DNA from: Rhodobacteraceae bacterium HLUCCO18
Lineage (GTDB): Bacteria > Pseudomonadota > Alphaproteobacteria > Rhodobacterales > Rhodobacteraceae
Length of the DNA stretch: 64,000 nt
NCBI GenBank assembly: GCA_001314805.1
Contig: LJSY01000005.1
Coordinates: 59,708-123,707 of the forward strand
Reading direction: 5' to 3'
Each line of letters opens with the position of its first letter. Within the stretch, counting starts at the first letter, position 1. This document shows, in pieces, positions 27,402 through 37,730 of the stretch. The notes under the pieces are model-generated. The model had not been told where the DNA came from. It saw only the letters and a list, made by a program, of their open reading frames with translations, and made no database searches. A program made the position numbers and the translations under genes.

Positions 27402-27791
27402 CAGCGGGTCCCAGTTCAGGTGCCGTGCATTTGCGGCTATTTATGAGATGCGACAGGCCGCCGCAAGCCCATGTCACTCAACCATAAGGCGAATCGGGCG
27501 GTCTCACGCAAGCTTTTCCTTTCAAATGAAGGGTCTTTTTTTGCGTAAAACTGCATTCCATCGCATACAATAGACCGGGCGCATCCGCCTTCAACCCGGC
27601 CGCCGCGCAGCGCAGACGCCGAATCGACGCGGGCCTGTCCGTTCCGTACGGTCCCGATCCCTGCGCGCCACCCGGTCTCGGCCCGCTCTCCGGGAGAAAC
27701 CGGTTTCTTCCCCGCTCCGCCCCCGCTATAGCTCGCCGCGGTTTTCCGGCCCGCGGTGGCACGCCCCGGGCCCAGGCTGGATGAGGCTGAT
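27402..27791. promoter_or_regulatory. Divergent secG-purA intergenic region with a possible promoter
   Basis: A 390-bp gap between the divergent secG and purA genes. Around 27510-27575 it is AT-richer than its flanks; TTGCGT at 27541-27546 and TACAAT at 27566-27571 could be a plus-strand promoter for purA, although the spacer of 19 bp is long. No RNA gene or coding frame is convincing in this gap. Confidence 0.35.
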
Positions 27792-29084
27792 ATGGCAAAT
27801 GTCGTGGTCGTCGGCGCGCAATGGGGCGACGAGGGCAAGGGAAAGATCGTCGACTGGCTCAGCGAGCGGGCGGATGTGATCTGTCGCTTTCAGGGCGGTC
27901 ACAATGCCGGCCATACGCTGGTGATCGATGGCGCGGTCTACAAGCTCCACGCACTCCCGTCCGGTGTGGTCCGGGTCGGCAAGCTGTCGGTGATCGGCAA
28001 TGGCGTTGTTCTCGATCCGTGGCACCTTGTTCAGGAAATCGAAACAATCCGGGCGCAGGGCGTCGAGATCACGCCCGAGACGCTCATGATCGCCGAAAAC
28101 ACGCCGCTGATCCTGCCATTCCACGGAGAACTCGACCGCGCGCGCGAGGGACAAAGTACCGTCGCCAAGATCGGAACGACCGGGCGCGGCATCGGACCGG
28201 CCTACGAGGACAAGGTGGGCCGTCGCGTGATCCGCGTGGCCGATCTGGCGGATGATGCCACGCTGACGCTGCGGGTCGACCGGGCGCTCGTCCATCACAA
28301 CGCGTTGCGCGCGGGTCTCGGGCTCGATCCGGTGGACCGTGACGCGCTGATCGCGCTTCTGCGGGAGGTCGCGCCGAAGATCCTGCCCTACGCCGCCCCG
28401 GCCTGGAAGGTTCTCGACGAGCGCCGGCGCGCCGGGCATCGCATCCTCTTCGAAGGGGCGCAGGGCGCGCTGCTCGACATCGATTTCGGGACCTATCCGT
28501 TCGTGACCTCCTCCAACGTCATCGCGGGGCAGGCGGCGACGGGCGTCGGGCTCGGCCCCGGGGCCATCGACTACGTGCTGGGGATCGTGAAGGCCTACAC
28601 CACCCGCGTGGGCGAGGGGCCGTTTCCGACCGAGCTCGAGGATGAGGATGGCCAGAAGCTGGGCGAGCGTGGGCACGAGTTCGGCACGACGACCGGGCGC
28701 AAGCGTCGCTGCGGCTGGTTCGACGCGGCGCTGGTGCGCCAGACCTGCATCACCTCGGGCGTGAACGGGATCGCGCTGACCAAGCTCGACGTGCTCGATG
28801 GGTTCGAGACGCTCAAGATCTGCACGGGCTATACGCTCGACGGTGCAACGCTCGACTATCTGCCCACGGCGGCGGACCAGCAGGCGCGCTGTGTACCGGT
28901 TTACGAGGAAATGCCGGGCTGGGCGGATTCGACCGAAGGCGCCCGCAGCTGGGCCGACCTTCCCGCCGAGGCCATCAAGTACGTTCGCAGGATCGAGGAA
29001 TTGATCCGCTGCCCGGTGGCGCTACTGTCCACGTCACCCGAACGTGACGACACCATCCTGGTGACCGATCCGTTCGCGGATTGA
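27792..29084 (+). CDS. purA: Adenylosuccinate synthetase
   Basis: Converts IMP and aspartate to adenylosuccinate with GTP, committing to AMP. 430 residues from ATG 27792 ([18 protein letters not shown], with the GDEGKGK P-loop). Other motifs: [28 protein letters not shown] (containing the IMP-binding region), [18 protein letters not shown] and [11 protein letters not shown]. Complete. A DUF2842 gene follows on the same strand. Confidence 0.98.
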   Translation: MANVVVVGAQWGDEGKGKIVDWLSERADVICRFQGGHNAGHTLVIDGAVYKLHALPSGVVRVGKLSVIGNGVVLDPWHLVQEIETIRAQGVEITPETLMIAENTPLILPFHGELDRAREGQSTVAKIGTTGRGIGPAYEDKVGRRVIRVADLADDATLTLRVDRALVHHNALRAGLGLDPVDRDALIALLREVAPKILPYAAPAWKVLDERRRAGHRILFEGAQGALLDIDFGTYPFVTSSNVIAGQAATGVGLGPGAIDYVLGIVKAYTTRVGEGPFPTELEDEDGQKLGERGHEFGTTTGRKRRCGWFDAALVRQTCITSGVNGIALTKLDVLDGFETLKICTGYTLDGATLDYLPTAADQQARCVPVYEEMPGWADSTEGARSWADLPAEAIKYVRRIEELIRCPVALLSTSPERDDTILVTDPFAD

Positions 29085-29116
29085 CGAGGCCCGGCCGACG
29101 GGCGCACGGAGGACAC

Positions 29117-29383
29117 ATGGCGCTGAGCTACAAGACACGACGCAGGCTGTCCCTGCTTGTCCTGGCCGTCGGGCTGCCCGTCTATATCGGGCTGGCCTGG
29201 TACATCGTGAGCCTGTTCGATAGGCCCCCCGTCGTCGTCGAGTTGATCGTCTATGCCGTTCTCGGCATCGTCTGGGCGATCCCTCTGAAAGCCGTCTTCA
29301 TGGGCGTGGGGCAGGCTGATCCCGATGCAGTGGCGCAAGACGCGGAGCGCGCCACACGGAGCGGCGGAAAAGAAGGGGGCTGA
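29117..29383 (+). CDS. DUF2842 domain membrane protein
   Basis: Small membrane protein of 88 residues. Basic start YKTRRRLS, first helix LVLAVGLPVYIGLAWYIV, a short loop FDRPPV, second helix VELIVYAVLGIVWAIPLK, then a polar tail. The helix-loop-helix and the ending LGIVWAIPLKAVF(M)G are characteristic of DUF2842, which is common in Rhodobacterales. Preceded by GGAGGA as ribosome-binding site. Function unknown; 32 bp downstream of purA. Confidence 0.85.
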   Translation: MALSYKTRRRLSLLVLAVGLPVYIGLAWYIVSLFDRPPVVVELIVYAVLGIVWAIPLKAVFMGVGQADPDAVAQDAERATRSGGKEGG

Positions 29384-29416
29384 GGGCCTGACCCCGCGCC
29401 GGGCGACGCGCGCGCG

Positions 29417-31915
29417 TCAGTCCTTGCCGGGCGCGTTGAGCCGATAGCGGCCGTTGGCGCTTTGGGTCAGAACGCCCCGGTCCGACAGGCGCATCATGGA
29501 CGAGAACGCGGCATCGCGGCCGATGCTGTCCTCGGTCGCCATCCGCACCAGCCGGATCAGCTGCACGCGCTTGAACTCGCTCTGGCCGAGGTCATCGGTG
29601 ATGAAGGCTGCACCCATTTCGACCACCTCGTCGATCTCGGTGGCGTCGCTCTCTTCGAGCAGCGCGGCAAAGCGCAACACGAAGTCGGGCAATTCCGTTT
29701 GCGGGGCGGGGGCCGCGTCGTCCGAGGTCTTGGCGTCGGAAACGGGGGTCTGAACCGGCTGGTCCGTTTCAGCCTGATGGGTGTCTTGCGCATCGTCCGA
29801 GGTCGGTGCCTCGCGGGTGCGCATCATATCGCCCGCGCGCCGCGCAAGTTCGGCCAGCGAGCGGGAAATCTTTTTCGGCGGCTCCAGCGGACGCGCCACG
29901 GCAGGCATCTGCGCGAAACGCGCGCCGGCTTCGGCCGCCTGCGCCTGCATGGTTTCGCCTTCAACGAATTCTTCTGACACCGCGTTGACGCGGCGGGGCC
30001 GGACATCTTCGCCGCTCAGATCGTCGTCGCGGTCAATCCGTTGCTCCGACACGAGGACCAGCGGCGCGGTCCGCACATCGCGGCGGCGCGTGACGTCGAC
30101 GCGCACGCGGGTCGGGCGCATCACACGCGCAAGGTCGTCGCGATAGGCGGCGGTGGCGTCGACGCTGTCGTCGCTGTCGCGCACGCCGGCCTCGACGAGG
30201 CGCCGTTCGGCGACGCGTGCGGCGACGGCGGCCTTCAGGTGCTGGATATTGGCGCGACGGCGGCTTGACTCGACATTGGACATGCGGTCGTCGGTGGCGT
30301 CGAAGAGCCGGTCCATGTCGCCGACATGCCCTGGTCCGGTCGAGGTGCCGAGCTGTGAGGCCTTCTGCTTGTCCTTACTCGGGGCGTCGGCCTGTGCGTG
30401 CGTTTCTTCCGCTTCCGCTTCCGCTTCCGCGGCCGTGCCGGTCTCCGCCTCAGTGGCCTCCTCTACCGCATCACCCTCCTCCTCGAGGGCCTCCGGCTCG
30501 GAGCCGACGCGGTCTTCGTCTTCCAAGGCCTCGGCGTCTTCCAAGGCCTCGGCGGGCTCGGAGGCGTCATTTCCAGCGATCTCGGCAAGTTCGGCCTGAA
30601 GCGCCGCTTCTTCATCGCCGGGCAAGTCCGCGGTTTCATCGGGCTCCGGCGCGGCCTCGGATACCGGTTCGGCCGCTGCAGCGGCCCGCAAAGCGGCGAT
30701 ATCGGCGGCGAGGTCGGCGTCGTCCTCGGTCAGCAGACGTGTCTCGGCGTAAGCGTCGGCCACAAGTTCGTCCGCCGCGCTCGGCTCGGGTGCTGCGTCT
30801 TGGTCTTCGAATTCAGAACGGAGTCTCGCGTCCTCGGCGGCCTCGGCATCTTCGTCCTCTACCGCCTCATGCACCGGTTCGGGTTGGTCCATCTCGTGGC
30901 GGATCGCGTCGAAGATCGCGGCCTCGGCCGCGTCGTCGTCATCATTCGGCTCGAACGACTTTTCGGCCGCCGGTGCGCTCTCGACCGTGTCGGCCTCCTC
31001 GGCTGCCGGTTTCTCTGCATCGGTTTGCGCGAAATCGTCCGCTTCGGCGTCCGCGATATCGTCACCATACGGGTCCGTATCGTCATTGGCGGCTTCACGG
31101 ATCCGCGCCAGGCGCGCGGCGACGGAATCGCCTTCGCCCTCGCCGATGGTTTCGAGCAGCGGATCGATCGTGTCGTCCGACCAATCCGGGCTGGCATCGG
31201 CGAAAAAGGCCGCGACGCCACCGTCCATTCCGGTCTCCGCGCCCGAAAAACGCGCGATCGCGGCGCCTTGCGCTTCGCTGTCCTCCGCGGGGGCGCCATT
31301 GGCCTCGGCCATCGCCTCGGACACGGCGCCGAGAGGTTCGGCGCGCTTAGGCGTCGGGATGTCGTCGGCGGTTGCGCGTGCCGCATCCGCGTCGTCGGCC
31401 TGGGGCGTCGCGGCGGCAGCGCCCGCCATGCCGACAGCAGTGCCAAGCGCGCCGGCGAACGCTTCGTCATCGGCCTCGTCCTCGAGATCCACGGCATCTT
31501 CGGTGTCGAAATCCAACGCACTGTCAGCCTCGTGCGCAGCGGCCTCGGCGGCTGTTGGCTCCGGCTGAACGGGTTGCGCGTCCCGGTCCGCTTGCGGTTC
31601 CGGTTCAGGTTCGGCGGCGGGGGCCTCGGTCCGGACATCTGTGTCCTGAACGGGCGTGTCCTGTCCCGGGCGCAGGAGCAGACCGTTCGCCATGATCCGC
31701 GCCTCGACGCGGCGCTCGATGGCCGCTTCGGTGATGCGATGGAGCATATCGGTATCGGGTGTTGGCGGCTCGGCCCCGAAGAATCGGTCCTCGGCGGCGA
31801 GGTCGCGGAAATACTCCGCTATGGCCTTCATCGCCGAAAAGGGGTCGTCGAATCCCTCCAGCGTACACGAGAACGTGCCATACGAGACCGTCAGGATCTT
31901 GTTCGCGTCACCCAT
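29417..31915 (-). CDS. Large acidic protein, conserved in Rhodobacterales, function unknown
   Basis: Protein of 832 residues. The N-terminus (about 5-75: [40 protein letters not shown]) and the C-terminus (about 745-830: [34 protein letters not shown]) look folded and conserved-type. The roughly 450 residues between about 80 and 540 are low-complexity, made mainly of Ala, Glu, Asp and Pro (for example [16 protein letters not shown]), and are probably disordered and very acidic. A more basic segment rich in Arg and Val (about 560-690) follows. No signal peptide or membrane segment. Annotations as a chemotaxis-like protein exist for such proteins in my memory, but I cannot see CheA domains. Thiamine pyrophosphokinase is divergent from it. 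Confidence 0.75.
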   Translation of the reverse strand: MGDANKILTVSYGTFSCTLEGFDDPFSAMKAIAEYFRDLAAEDRFFGAEPPTPDTDMLHRITEAAIERRVEARIMANGLLLRPGQDTPVQDTDVRTEAPAAEPEPEPQADRDAQPVQPEPTAAEAAAHEADSALDFDTEDAVDLEDEADDEAFAGALGTAVGMAGAAAATPQADDADAARATADDIPTPKRAEPLGAVSEAMAEANGAPAEDSEAQGAAIARFSGAETGMDGGVAAFFADASPDWSDDTIDPLLETIGEGEGDSVAARLARIREAANDDTDPYGDDIADAEADDFAQTDAEKPAAEEADTVESAPAAEKSFEPNDDDDAAEAAIFDAIRHEMDQPEPVHEAVEDEDAEAAEDARLRSEFEDQDAAPEPSAADELVADAYAETRLLTEDDADLAADIAALRAAAAAEPVSEAAPEPDETADLPGDEEAALQAELAEIAGNDASEPAEALEDAEALEDEDRVGSEPEALEEEGDAVEEATEAETGTAAEAEAEAEETHAQADAPSKDKQKASQLGTSTGPGHVGDMDRLFDATDDRMSNVESSRRRANIQHLKAAVAARVAERRLVEAGVRDSDDSVDATAAYRDDLARVMRPTRVRVDVTRRRDVRTAPLVLVSEQRIDRDDDLSGEDVRPRRVNAVSEEFVEGETMQAQAAEAGARFAQMPAVARPLEPPKKISRSLAELARRAGDMMRTREAPTSDDAQDTHQAETDQPVQTPVSDAKTSDDAAPAPQTELPDFVLRFAALLEESDATEIDEVVEMGAAFITDDLGQSEFKRVQLIRLVRMATEDSIGRDAAFSSMMRLSDRGVLTQSANGRYRLNAPGKD

Positions 31916-32031
31916 GGTAATTCGTCAACCTGTCTTAATCCGCTCGCCCGACCGACTACCGGACGGTATCACTTCGCTGTTGCCCGCACAAAATTGATTC
32001 CAAAAAAACGCGACGGGAATAGGGCCATTCG

Positions 32032-32754
32032 ATGGAGATTGTCGCCGTGGACGACCAGAAAAAGCCACCGGAGCGGCCCGTCGTGGCGGGAACATCGGCG
32101 GTTACGCTGGTCGGCGGCGGGGCATTGCGCCCGTCCGATCTGCACGCGGCGCTGGCGCTTGCGCCGGTTCTGGTGGCGGTCGACAGCGGGGCGGACTCCG
32201 TAAGCGCGGCGGGCCTGACACCCACGGCCGTCATCGGCGATCTCGACTCCGTCTCGACCGCCGTTCGCGCACGCCTGCCCGCCGACATCTTCCACGAGAT
32301 CTCCGAACAGGACAGCACGGATTTCGACAAGGCGCTCCGGCACTTGGCCGTTCCACTGGTCCTGGCGGTCGGTTTCACCGGCGCGCGGCTCGATCATGAA
32401 CTGGCTGTGTTCCACTCCCTCGTCACGCGTTCCGGACATCGCTGTATCGTCATCGGAGAGCGCGACGTGGTCTTTCATGCCCCGCTGCGGCTGGGCGTAG
32501 ACCTTCCGCCCGGCACGCGCGTGTCGCTCTTCCCGATGGGCCCGGTAACCGGCCGGTCGCGCGGGCTGCGCTGGCCCATCGACGGTCTCGCCTTTCATCC
32601 CGCCCGCCGGATCGGAACCTCAAACGAGGCGACCGGTGAGCGCGTCGAGATCGAGACCGACGCGCGCGGGCTTCTGGTGATCCTGCCGCGGGCTGAACTC
32701 GACGCCGCCGTCTCCGCCCTGTCGGAGGCTGGGGAAAACCTGTGGATTGTTTAG
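32032..32754 (+). CDS. thiN: Thiamine pyrophosphokinase
   Basis: Transfers pyrophosphate from ATP to thiamine, making the cofactor TPP. 240 residues. Family motifs: VAVDSGADSVSAAGLTPTAV followed by IGDLDSV, the metal-binding DSTDFDKAL, and GFTGARLDHELA. The C-terminal thiamine-binding beta domain contains GLRWPIDGL and GTSNEATG. About 20 residues at the N-terminus precede the first family strand, so a later start is possible. No TPP riboswitch-like leader is visible in the 116 bp upstream. Confidence 0.92.
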   Translation: MEIVAVDDQKKPPERPVVAGTSAVTLVGGGALRPSDLHAALALAPVLVAVDSGADSVSAAGLTPTAVIGDLDSVSTAVRARLPADIFHEISEQDSTDFDKALRHLAVPLVLAVGFTGARLDHELAVFHSLVTRSGHRCIVIGERDVVFHAPLRLGVDLPPGTRVSLFPMGPVTGRSRGLRWPIDGLAFHPARRIGTSNEATGERVEIETDARGLLVILPRAELDAAVSALSEAGENLWIV

Positions 32755-32823
32755 CCCTCGCGCAGCCGGGCGCGCTTGGTTAAGAACGTGGCGAAATCGT
32801 CATGTTCAACACCGGAGCCGGGA

Positions 32824-33612
32824 ATGCCGTCGGAACTGTCCCCCATCGACAAGGCCAAATACGTCGCCGCGCGGCGCGCCATAGACTATGTCGAGGACGG
32901 CATGCGCGTGGGGCTCGGGACCGGGTCGACAGCGGTGTGGATGGTGCGTTGCCTCGCCGAAATGGTGCGCGAAGAGGGCATGATGATCACGACCGTGGCG
33001 ACCTCCTCGGCCACGGCCGAGCTTGCCCGGTCGCTTGGCCTCGACATGCGCGACCTCGACGAAGTACGCTGGCTCGACCTCACGATCGATGGCGCGGACG
33101 AGTTCGACCCCGGCCTCAACCTCGTCAAGGGCGGCGGTGGCGCGCTCCTGCGCGAAAAGATCGTGGCCACCGCCTCCGACCAGATGGTTGTGATCGCCGA
33201 CCGGTCGAAATACGTCGATCGGCTGGGCGCTTACCCGCTTCCGGTGGAGGTGGTGCCGTTCGGTTGGCAGACCACCAAGGCGCTGATCGAGGAGATGCTG
33301 ACCAATGTCGAGGTGATGGGCCGGTCGGTCGACCTGCGCCGCGACGGGCCCGAGCCGTTCGTCACCGACGAGGGCAATTACATCCTCGATCTGCGCCTGC
33401 GGCGCATTTCCAACCCCGCCCAGCTGAGCCTCATCCTCAACCAGATCCCGGGTGTGGTGGAGAACGGTCTGTTCCTCGATATCTGCGACGTGGCGATCAT
33501 CGGCAATTCCGATGGCACGGTGGAACTCCGCGATATTCACGACGGCACGATCGAGCATGAACGCGTCGATCTGATCGACGGCGACAACCTCTTCGTCGAC
33601 GTCGTCGACTGA
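32824..33612 (+). CDS. rpiA: Ribose-5-phosphate isomerase A
   Basis: Interconverts ribose-5-P and ribulose-5-P in the pentose phosphate pathway. 262 residues from the ATG at 32824. Motifs: GLGTGSTAVWMV (phosphate loop), TSSATAELARSLG, DLTIDGADEFDPGLNLVKGGGGAL (with catalytic Asp and Glu) and KGGGGALLREK. An upstream in-frame start at 32776 lacks family character. gor follows after 26 bp. Confidence 0.96.
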   Translation: MPSELSPIDKAKYVAARRAIDYVEDGMRVGLGTGSTAVWMVRCLAEMVREEGMMITTVATSSATAELARSLGLDMRDLDEVRWLDLTIDGADEFDPGLNLVKGGGGALLREKIVATASDQMVVIADRSKYVDRLGAYPLPVEVVPFGWQTTKALIEEMLTNVEVMGRSVDLRRDGPEPFVTDEGNYILDLRLRRISNPAQLSLILNQIPGVVENGLFLDICDVAIIGNSDGTVELRDIHDGTIEHERVDLIDGDNLFVDVVD

Positions 33613-33638
33613 GTCGAAACGACGGACGGACGGAACCC

Positions 33639-35093
33639 ATGGACTTCGACTACGACCTTTTCGTCATCGGCGGCGGTTCGGGCGGTGTGCGCGCGGCGCG
33701 CGTCGCCGCGGCCGCCGGAGCGCGCGTCGCGCTGGCCGAGGAAAGCCGCATGGGCGGGACCTGCGTCATCCGCGGCTGTGTTCCGAAAAAGCTGATGGTC
33801 TTCGCCTCGAGCTATCGTGAAGGCTTCGCCGATGCGCGCGCCTATGGCTGGGACGTGGCCGACGGCTCCTTCGACTGGGCGCGGTTCCGGACGCATCTCC
33901 ACAAGGAACTCGACCGGCTCGAAAGCGTCTATCGCGAGTTGTTGAGCGGCTCGGGTGTCGCGACCTTCGATCAGCGCGCGATGCTGGACGACCCGCACAC
34001 CGTTCGATTGGCCGACGGATCGACCCATAGCGCCAAGCATATCCTGATCGCCACGGGCGGGCGCCCCGAGCGGCCGGGAATGACCAACGATCACCTCGGC
34101 ATCGTCTCGGATGACATCTTCGACCTCGAGGAACTGCCCCGCCGCATGTTGATCGTGGGCGGCGGCTATATCGCCTGCGAGTTTGCCTGCATCATGAACG
34201 GCCTCGGGGTCGAGGTGACGCAATACTATCGCGGCGCGCAGATCCTGCGCGGCTTCGACGGCGAGGCGCGGGGCCTGATTTCGGACATGATGGAGGAGAA
34301 GGGCGTCAACCTTCACCTCGGCACCAACATCGTCGACATGGCGCCCGAATCCGCAAGACATGTCGGCGTCCCCGACGGGGGCAATGCGAGCGACGCGGCC
34401 ATGGGCGCGCCCACGGAGGTGAAGAGCCCTGCCTCCGAGGCCGCCCGCGGCGGGCCAGTCTGGGTCAAGGCCTCGAACGGGCAGGAGGGTGTCTACGACG
34501 CGGTGCTTTTCGCCACCGGCCGGCGTCCGAATACGGACGGGATGGGACTGGAGAAGGCCGGCGTCGAGGTCGGCCGGCGCGGGCAGGTCGTCGTCGACGA
34601 ATATTCCCAGACCTCCGTGCCCTCGATCTACGCCATCGGCGACGTGACCAATCGCGTCAACCTCACGCCGGTCGCGATCCGCGAGGGCATGGCCTTCGTC
34701 GAGACCGTGTTCAACGGCAACCCGACGCCCGTCGATCATGACCTGATCCCCTCGGCGGTCTTCACCCAGCCCGAGTTCGGGACCGTCGGCCTGAGCGAGG
34801 AGGAAGCCCGCGAGCAGGAACCCGTGGACATCTACTGCACCTCGTTCCGGCCGATGCAGTCGGCCTTCGCCGGACGGCAGGATCGGGTGCTGATGAAGCT
34901 CGTCGTCGCGAAGGAAAGCCAGAAGGTGCTGGGCTGCCATATCGTCGCGCCGCAGGCCGGCGAGATGATCCAGCTGGCCGGCATCGCGGTCAAGATGGGC
35001 GCGACCAAGCAGGACTTCGACCGGACCGTCGCCGTCCACCCGACCATGTCCGAGGAACTCGTGACGATGAAGACGCCGGTGCGCAGCGCTTGA
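33639..35093 (+). CDS. gor: Glutathione-disulfide reductase with an internal extra loop
   Basis: FAD- and NADPH-dependent reduction of GSSG. 484 residues; family members are usually about 450. FAD loop GGGSGGVRAARVA at about 8-20, redox cysteines in GGTCVIRGCVPKK (about 42-54), NAD(P)-binding GGGYIACEFACI, second FAD motif YAIGDVTN, and the C-terminal catalytic His in HPTMSEE. Between the end of the NADPH domain and VLFATGRRPN there is an extra stretch of about 35 residues (positions near 238-273, Ala/Pro/Gly/Ser-rich) not typical of the family. Lies between rpiA and hflK. Confidence 0.93.
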   Translation: MDFDYDLFVIGGGSGGVRAARVAAAAGARVALAEESRMGGTCVIRGCVPKKLMVFASSYREGFADARAYGWDVADGSFDWARFRTHLHKELDRLESVYRELLSGSGVATFDQRAMLDDPHTVRLADGSTHSAKHILIATGGRPERPGMTNDHLGIVSDDIFDLEELPRRMLIVGGGYIACEFACIMNGLGVEVTQYYRGAQILRGFDGEARGLISDMMEEKGVNLHLGTNIVDMAPESARHVGVPDGGNASDAAMGAPTEVKSPASEAARGGPVWVKASNGQEGVYDAVLFATGRRPNTDGMGLEKAGVEVGRRGQVVVDEYSQTSVPSIYAIGDVTNRVNLTPVAIREGMAFVETVFNGNPTPVDHDLIPSAVFTQPEFGTVGLSEEEAREQEPVDIYCTSFRPMQSAFAGRQDRVLMKLVVAKESQKVLGCHIVAPQAGEMIQLAGIAVKMGATKQDFDRTVAVHPTMSEELVTMKTPVRSA

Positions 35094-35201
35094 CGTGCGG
35101 GAAACTGAGGCATTTTTTACCAAGGCATGCGGGTGCAATCACGCGCGCGTGCCCCATATACACATGCAAGACCTGTCCCAGTGTGAGAGGAACGACGATA
35201 G

Positions 35202-36389
35202 ATGGCTGGTAATAGTGGCGGACCTTGGGGTGGCGGCGGCTCCGGCGGCGGTGACCGGGGCAACAACGGCTCGGGCGGCGGACCTCGCGGTCCCGGCGGA
35301 CCCCGGCGGCCCGGCGGCGAGCAGCAGATCCCGGAGATCGACGAGATCGTCCGAAAGGGCCAGGAACAGCTGCGCGTCCTGATGGGCGGCCGCGGCGGTC
35401 GGTCTGGCGGCGGTGGTGACGGCGGAGGCGGCTTCAAGTTCACCCGCGGCACCTTCGGCATCGCGGCCCTGCTCGTGCTCGCCCTTTGGGCGTTTCAGTC
35501 CTTCTACACCGTCCGGCCCGAAGAACGGTCGGTCGAGCTTTTCCTCGGCGAGTTTTCCTCGATCGGCAATCCGGGCCTGAACTTCGCGCCCTGGCCTGTC
35601 GTCACCGCGGAGGTCGTGAACGTGACCTCGGAACGGACTGAATCGATCGGCGCCGCGCGGTCCGGGACGAACGACACCGGCCTGATGCTGACCACGGACG
35701 AGAATATCGTCGATATCGACTTCGAGGTCGTCTGGAACATTTCGGACCCCGCGCAATTCCTGTTCAACCTGCGCGAACCCGAGTTGACGATCCGCGCGGT
35801 CTCGGAGGCGGCGATGCGCGAAGTCATCTCCGCCAGCCAACTCGCGCCCATCCTCAACCGCGACCGGGGCATCATCGCCGACCGCGTGCTGATGCTGATT
35901 CAGACCACGCTCGACAGTTACGACTCGGGCGTGAACATCGTGCGTCTCAACCTCGATCGCGCCGACCCTCCGGCCGAGGTGATCGACGCGTTCCGCGAAG
36001 TGCAGGCCGCCGAGCAGGAACGTGACCGTCTCGAACGGCAGGCGGACGCCTATGCCAACCGCGTTCTCGCAGGCGCCCGAGGCGAGGCGGCCCAGCTCCT
36101 CGAAGAGGCCGAGGCCTACCGCGCCCAGGTCGTCAACGAGGCCGAGGGTGAGGCGAGCCGCTTCCTCGCGGTCCTGCAGGAATACGAGCAGGCGCCGCAG
36201 GTGACCCGCCGCCGTCTCTATCTTGAAACGATGGAACGGGTTCTGGGCGACGTCGACCTTGTCATCCTTGACGGTGGAGACGGGCAGGGCGGAACGGGCG
36301 TAGTGCCCTATCTGCCGCTCGACCAGCTTCGCCGCGGGACGACAGGGACCACCGGAACCACCACGACGACGACCGGGAGCAGCAACTGA
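35202..36389 (+). CDS. hflK: FtsH protease activity modulator HflK
   Basis: Membrane-anchored SPFH/band-7 protein that forms the HflKC complex around FtsH at the periplasmic face. 395 residues. A Gly-rich cytoplasmic N-terminus (about 1-80, runs of GG and PGG), one membrane helix (about 86-105, FGIAALLVLALWAFQSF), then the band-7 domain (YTVRPEERSVEL...). A Lys/Glu/Gln-rich coiled region (AAEQERDRLERQADAYANRV) and a Thr/Gly-rich tail follow. Its stop overlaps the hflC start (TGATG). Confidence 0.95.
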   Translation: MAGNSGGPWGGGGSGGGDRGNNGSGGGPRGPGGPRRPGGEQQIPEIDEIVRKGQEQLRVLMGGRGGRSGGGGDGGGGFKFTRGTFGIAALLVLALWAFQSFYTVRPEERSVELFLGEFSSIGNPGLNFAPWPVVTAEVVNVTSERTESIGAARSGTNDTGLMLTTDENIVDIDFEVVWNISDPAQFLFNLREPELTIRAVSEAAMREVISASQLAPILNRDRGIIADRVLMLIQTTLDSYDSGVNIVRLNLDRADPPAEVIDAFREVQAAEQERDRLERQADAYANRVLAGARGEAAQLLEEAEAYRAQVVNEAEGEASRFLAVLQEYEQAPQVTRRRLYLETMERVLGDVDLVILDGGDGQGGTGVVPYLPLDQLRRGTTGTTGTTTTTTGSSN

Positions 36390-37282
36390 TGAAACGTGTG
36401 ACCTTCCTCATTCCCGCGCTCGTTCTGGGCTTGGCGGTCCTTCTGAGTTCGATTTTCGTGGTTGACGAACGGCAGCGCGCGCTCGTGCTGCAGTTCGGCC
36501 AGATCCGTCAGGTGATCGAGACGCCGGGTCTCAACTTCAAGATCCCCTTCATCCAGGAGGTGGTCTATTACGACGACCGTATCCTCGCGCTCGACACGGC
36601 AGCGATCGAGGTGACGCCGTCGGACGACCGCCGTCTGGTCGTCGACGCCTTCGCACGCTACCGCATCAACGACGTGGTGCAGTTCCGCCAGGCTGTCGGC
36701 GCGGGCGGCATGCGGGCCGGCGAGCAGCGGCTCGAGGGCATCATCAACCCGCAGATCCGTGAGGTCCTTGGTTCTGAGGGCGTCACCTCCAACACGATCC
36801 TGTCGGAAGAGCGGTCGGGGCTGATGGACCAGATCACCGTGCAGGCGCAGGAGCGCGCGGCGTCCCTGGGCCTTGAAGTGTTGGACGTGCGGCTCAAGCA
36901 GACCAACCTGCCGATCCAGAACCTCGAGGCGACCTTCGCCCGGATGCGCGCCGAGCGGGAGCGGGAAGCCGCCGACGAGGTCGCCCGCGGTGAGGAAGCC
37001 GCGACGCGGGTCCGCGCCCAGGCCGACCGGACGGTGGTCGAGCTTGTGTCCGATGCTCAGCGTGAGGCCGAGATCACCCGAGGCGAAGCTGATGGCCAGC
37101 GTAACCGCATATTTGCCGAAGCCTTCGGGCAGGATCAGGACTTCTTCGAGTTCTACCGCTCCATGACCGCCTACGAGCGGGCGTTGCGCCGGGAGAACTC
37201 GAGCATGGTCATCTCGCCCGACAGCGAGTTTTTCGAGTTCCTCGACGGAAGTGGGCTTTCCTCGGACGCCGCCAACAACTAA
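36389..37282 (+). CDS. hflC: Protease modulator HflC
   Basis: Partner of HflK in the HflKC complex. 297 residues. N-terminal membrane helix (FLIPALVLGLAVLLSSIFVV), band-7 domain with VDERQRALVLQFGQI and VIETPGLNFKIPFIQ, then the AEREREAADEVARGEEA coiled segment and FFEFYRSMTAYERAL near the end. Overlaps hflK by one base and precedes a DUF2065 gene and degP, a usual hflKC neighbourhood. Confidence 0.96.
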   Translation: MKRVTFLIPALVLGLAVLLSSIFVVDERQRALVLQFGQIRQVIETPGLNFKIPFIQEVVYYDDRILALDTAAIEVTPSDDRRLVVDAFARYRINDVVQFRQAVGAGGMRAGEQRLEGIINPQIREVLGSEGVTSNTILSEERSGLMDQITVQAQERAASLGLEVLDVRLKQTNLPIQNLEATFARMRAEREREAADEVARGEEAATRVRAQADRTVVELVSDAQREAEITRGEADGQRNRIFAEAFGQDQDFFEFYRSMTAYERALRRENSSMVISPDSEFFEFLDGSGLSSDAANN

Positions 37283-37342
37283 ACGACTGTCACCCGGGGG
37301 CGCGTCATTTCGCTCCCGGGCCGACACGTCGGCAGGATCTCC

Positions 37343-37543
37343 ATGGGTATCGGCTACGCGCTGCTTCTCGGCTTCGGCATGGTGCTCGTGATCGAGGGCA
37401 TGGCCTTCGCCCTCGCCCCACGCCGCATGGAAGACCTGCTCCGCGTGCTTGCAGGCATCCCCATCGAGACCCGCCGCATGATCGGCCTGTCCGCCGTGGC
37501 TTGCGGCGTGATCGTTCTGGCGCTGGCGCTGGGTGTGCTGTGA
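37343..37543 (+). CDS. DUF2065 membrane protein (YjeT-like)
   Basis: Small membrane protein of 66 residues with two helices: YALLLGFGMVLVIEGMAFAL and AVACGVIVLALALGVL, separated by PRRMEDLLRVLAGIPIETRR. The PxRMxxxLxxLAxxP loop is typical of DUF2065/YjeT, which often sits next to hflKC and degP as here. Function unknown. Confidence 0.88.
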   Translation: MGIGYALLLGFGMVLVIEGMAFALAPRRMEDLLRVLAGIPIETRRMIGLSAVACGVIVLALALGVL

Positions 37544-37730
37544 TCCGCCGTCCGCCGGCGACGATCTCCGGGCATGAAATCCTCCGTTTCAATCCCGTCA
37601 CGCGCATGTGAGGCTCCGTCAGGCTGTGTTTGTGAGCCCAGAGGTTGAACACGCGACGTTTCGCGCAAAATATAAACGGCAGGAACCGGCGCGGCGGCCC
37701 CCGCGCACGGGTTTGACAGGAGGTTTGTCC

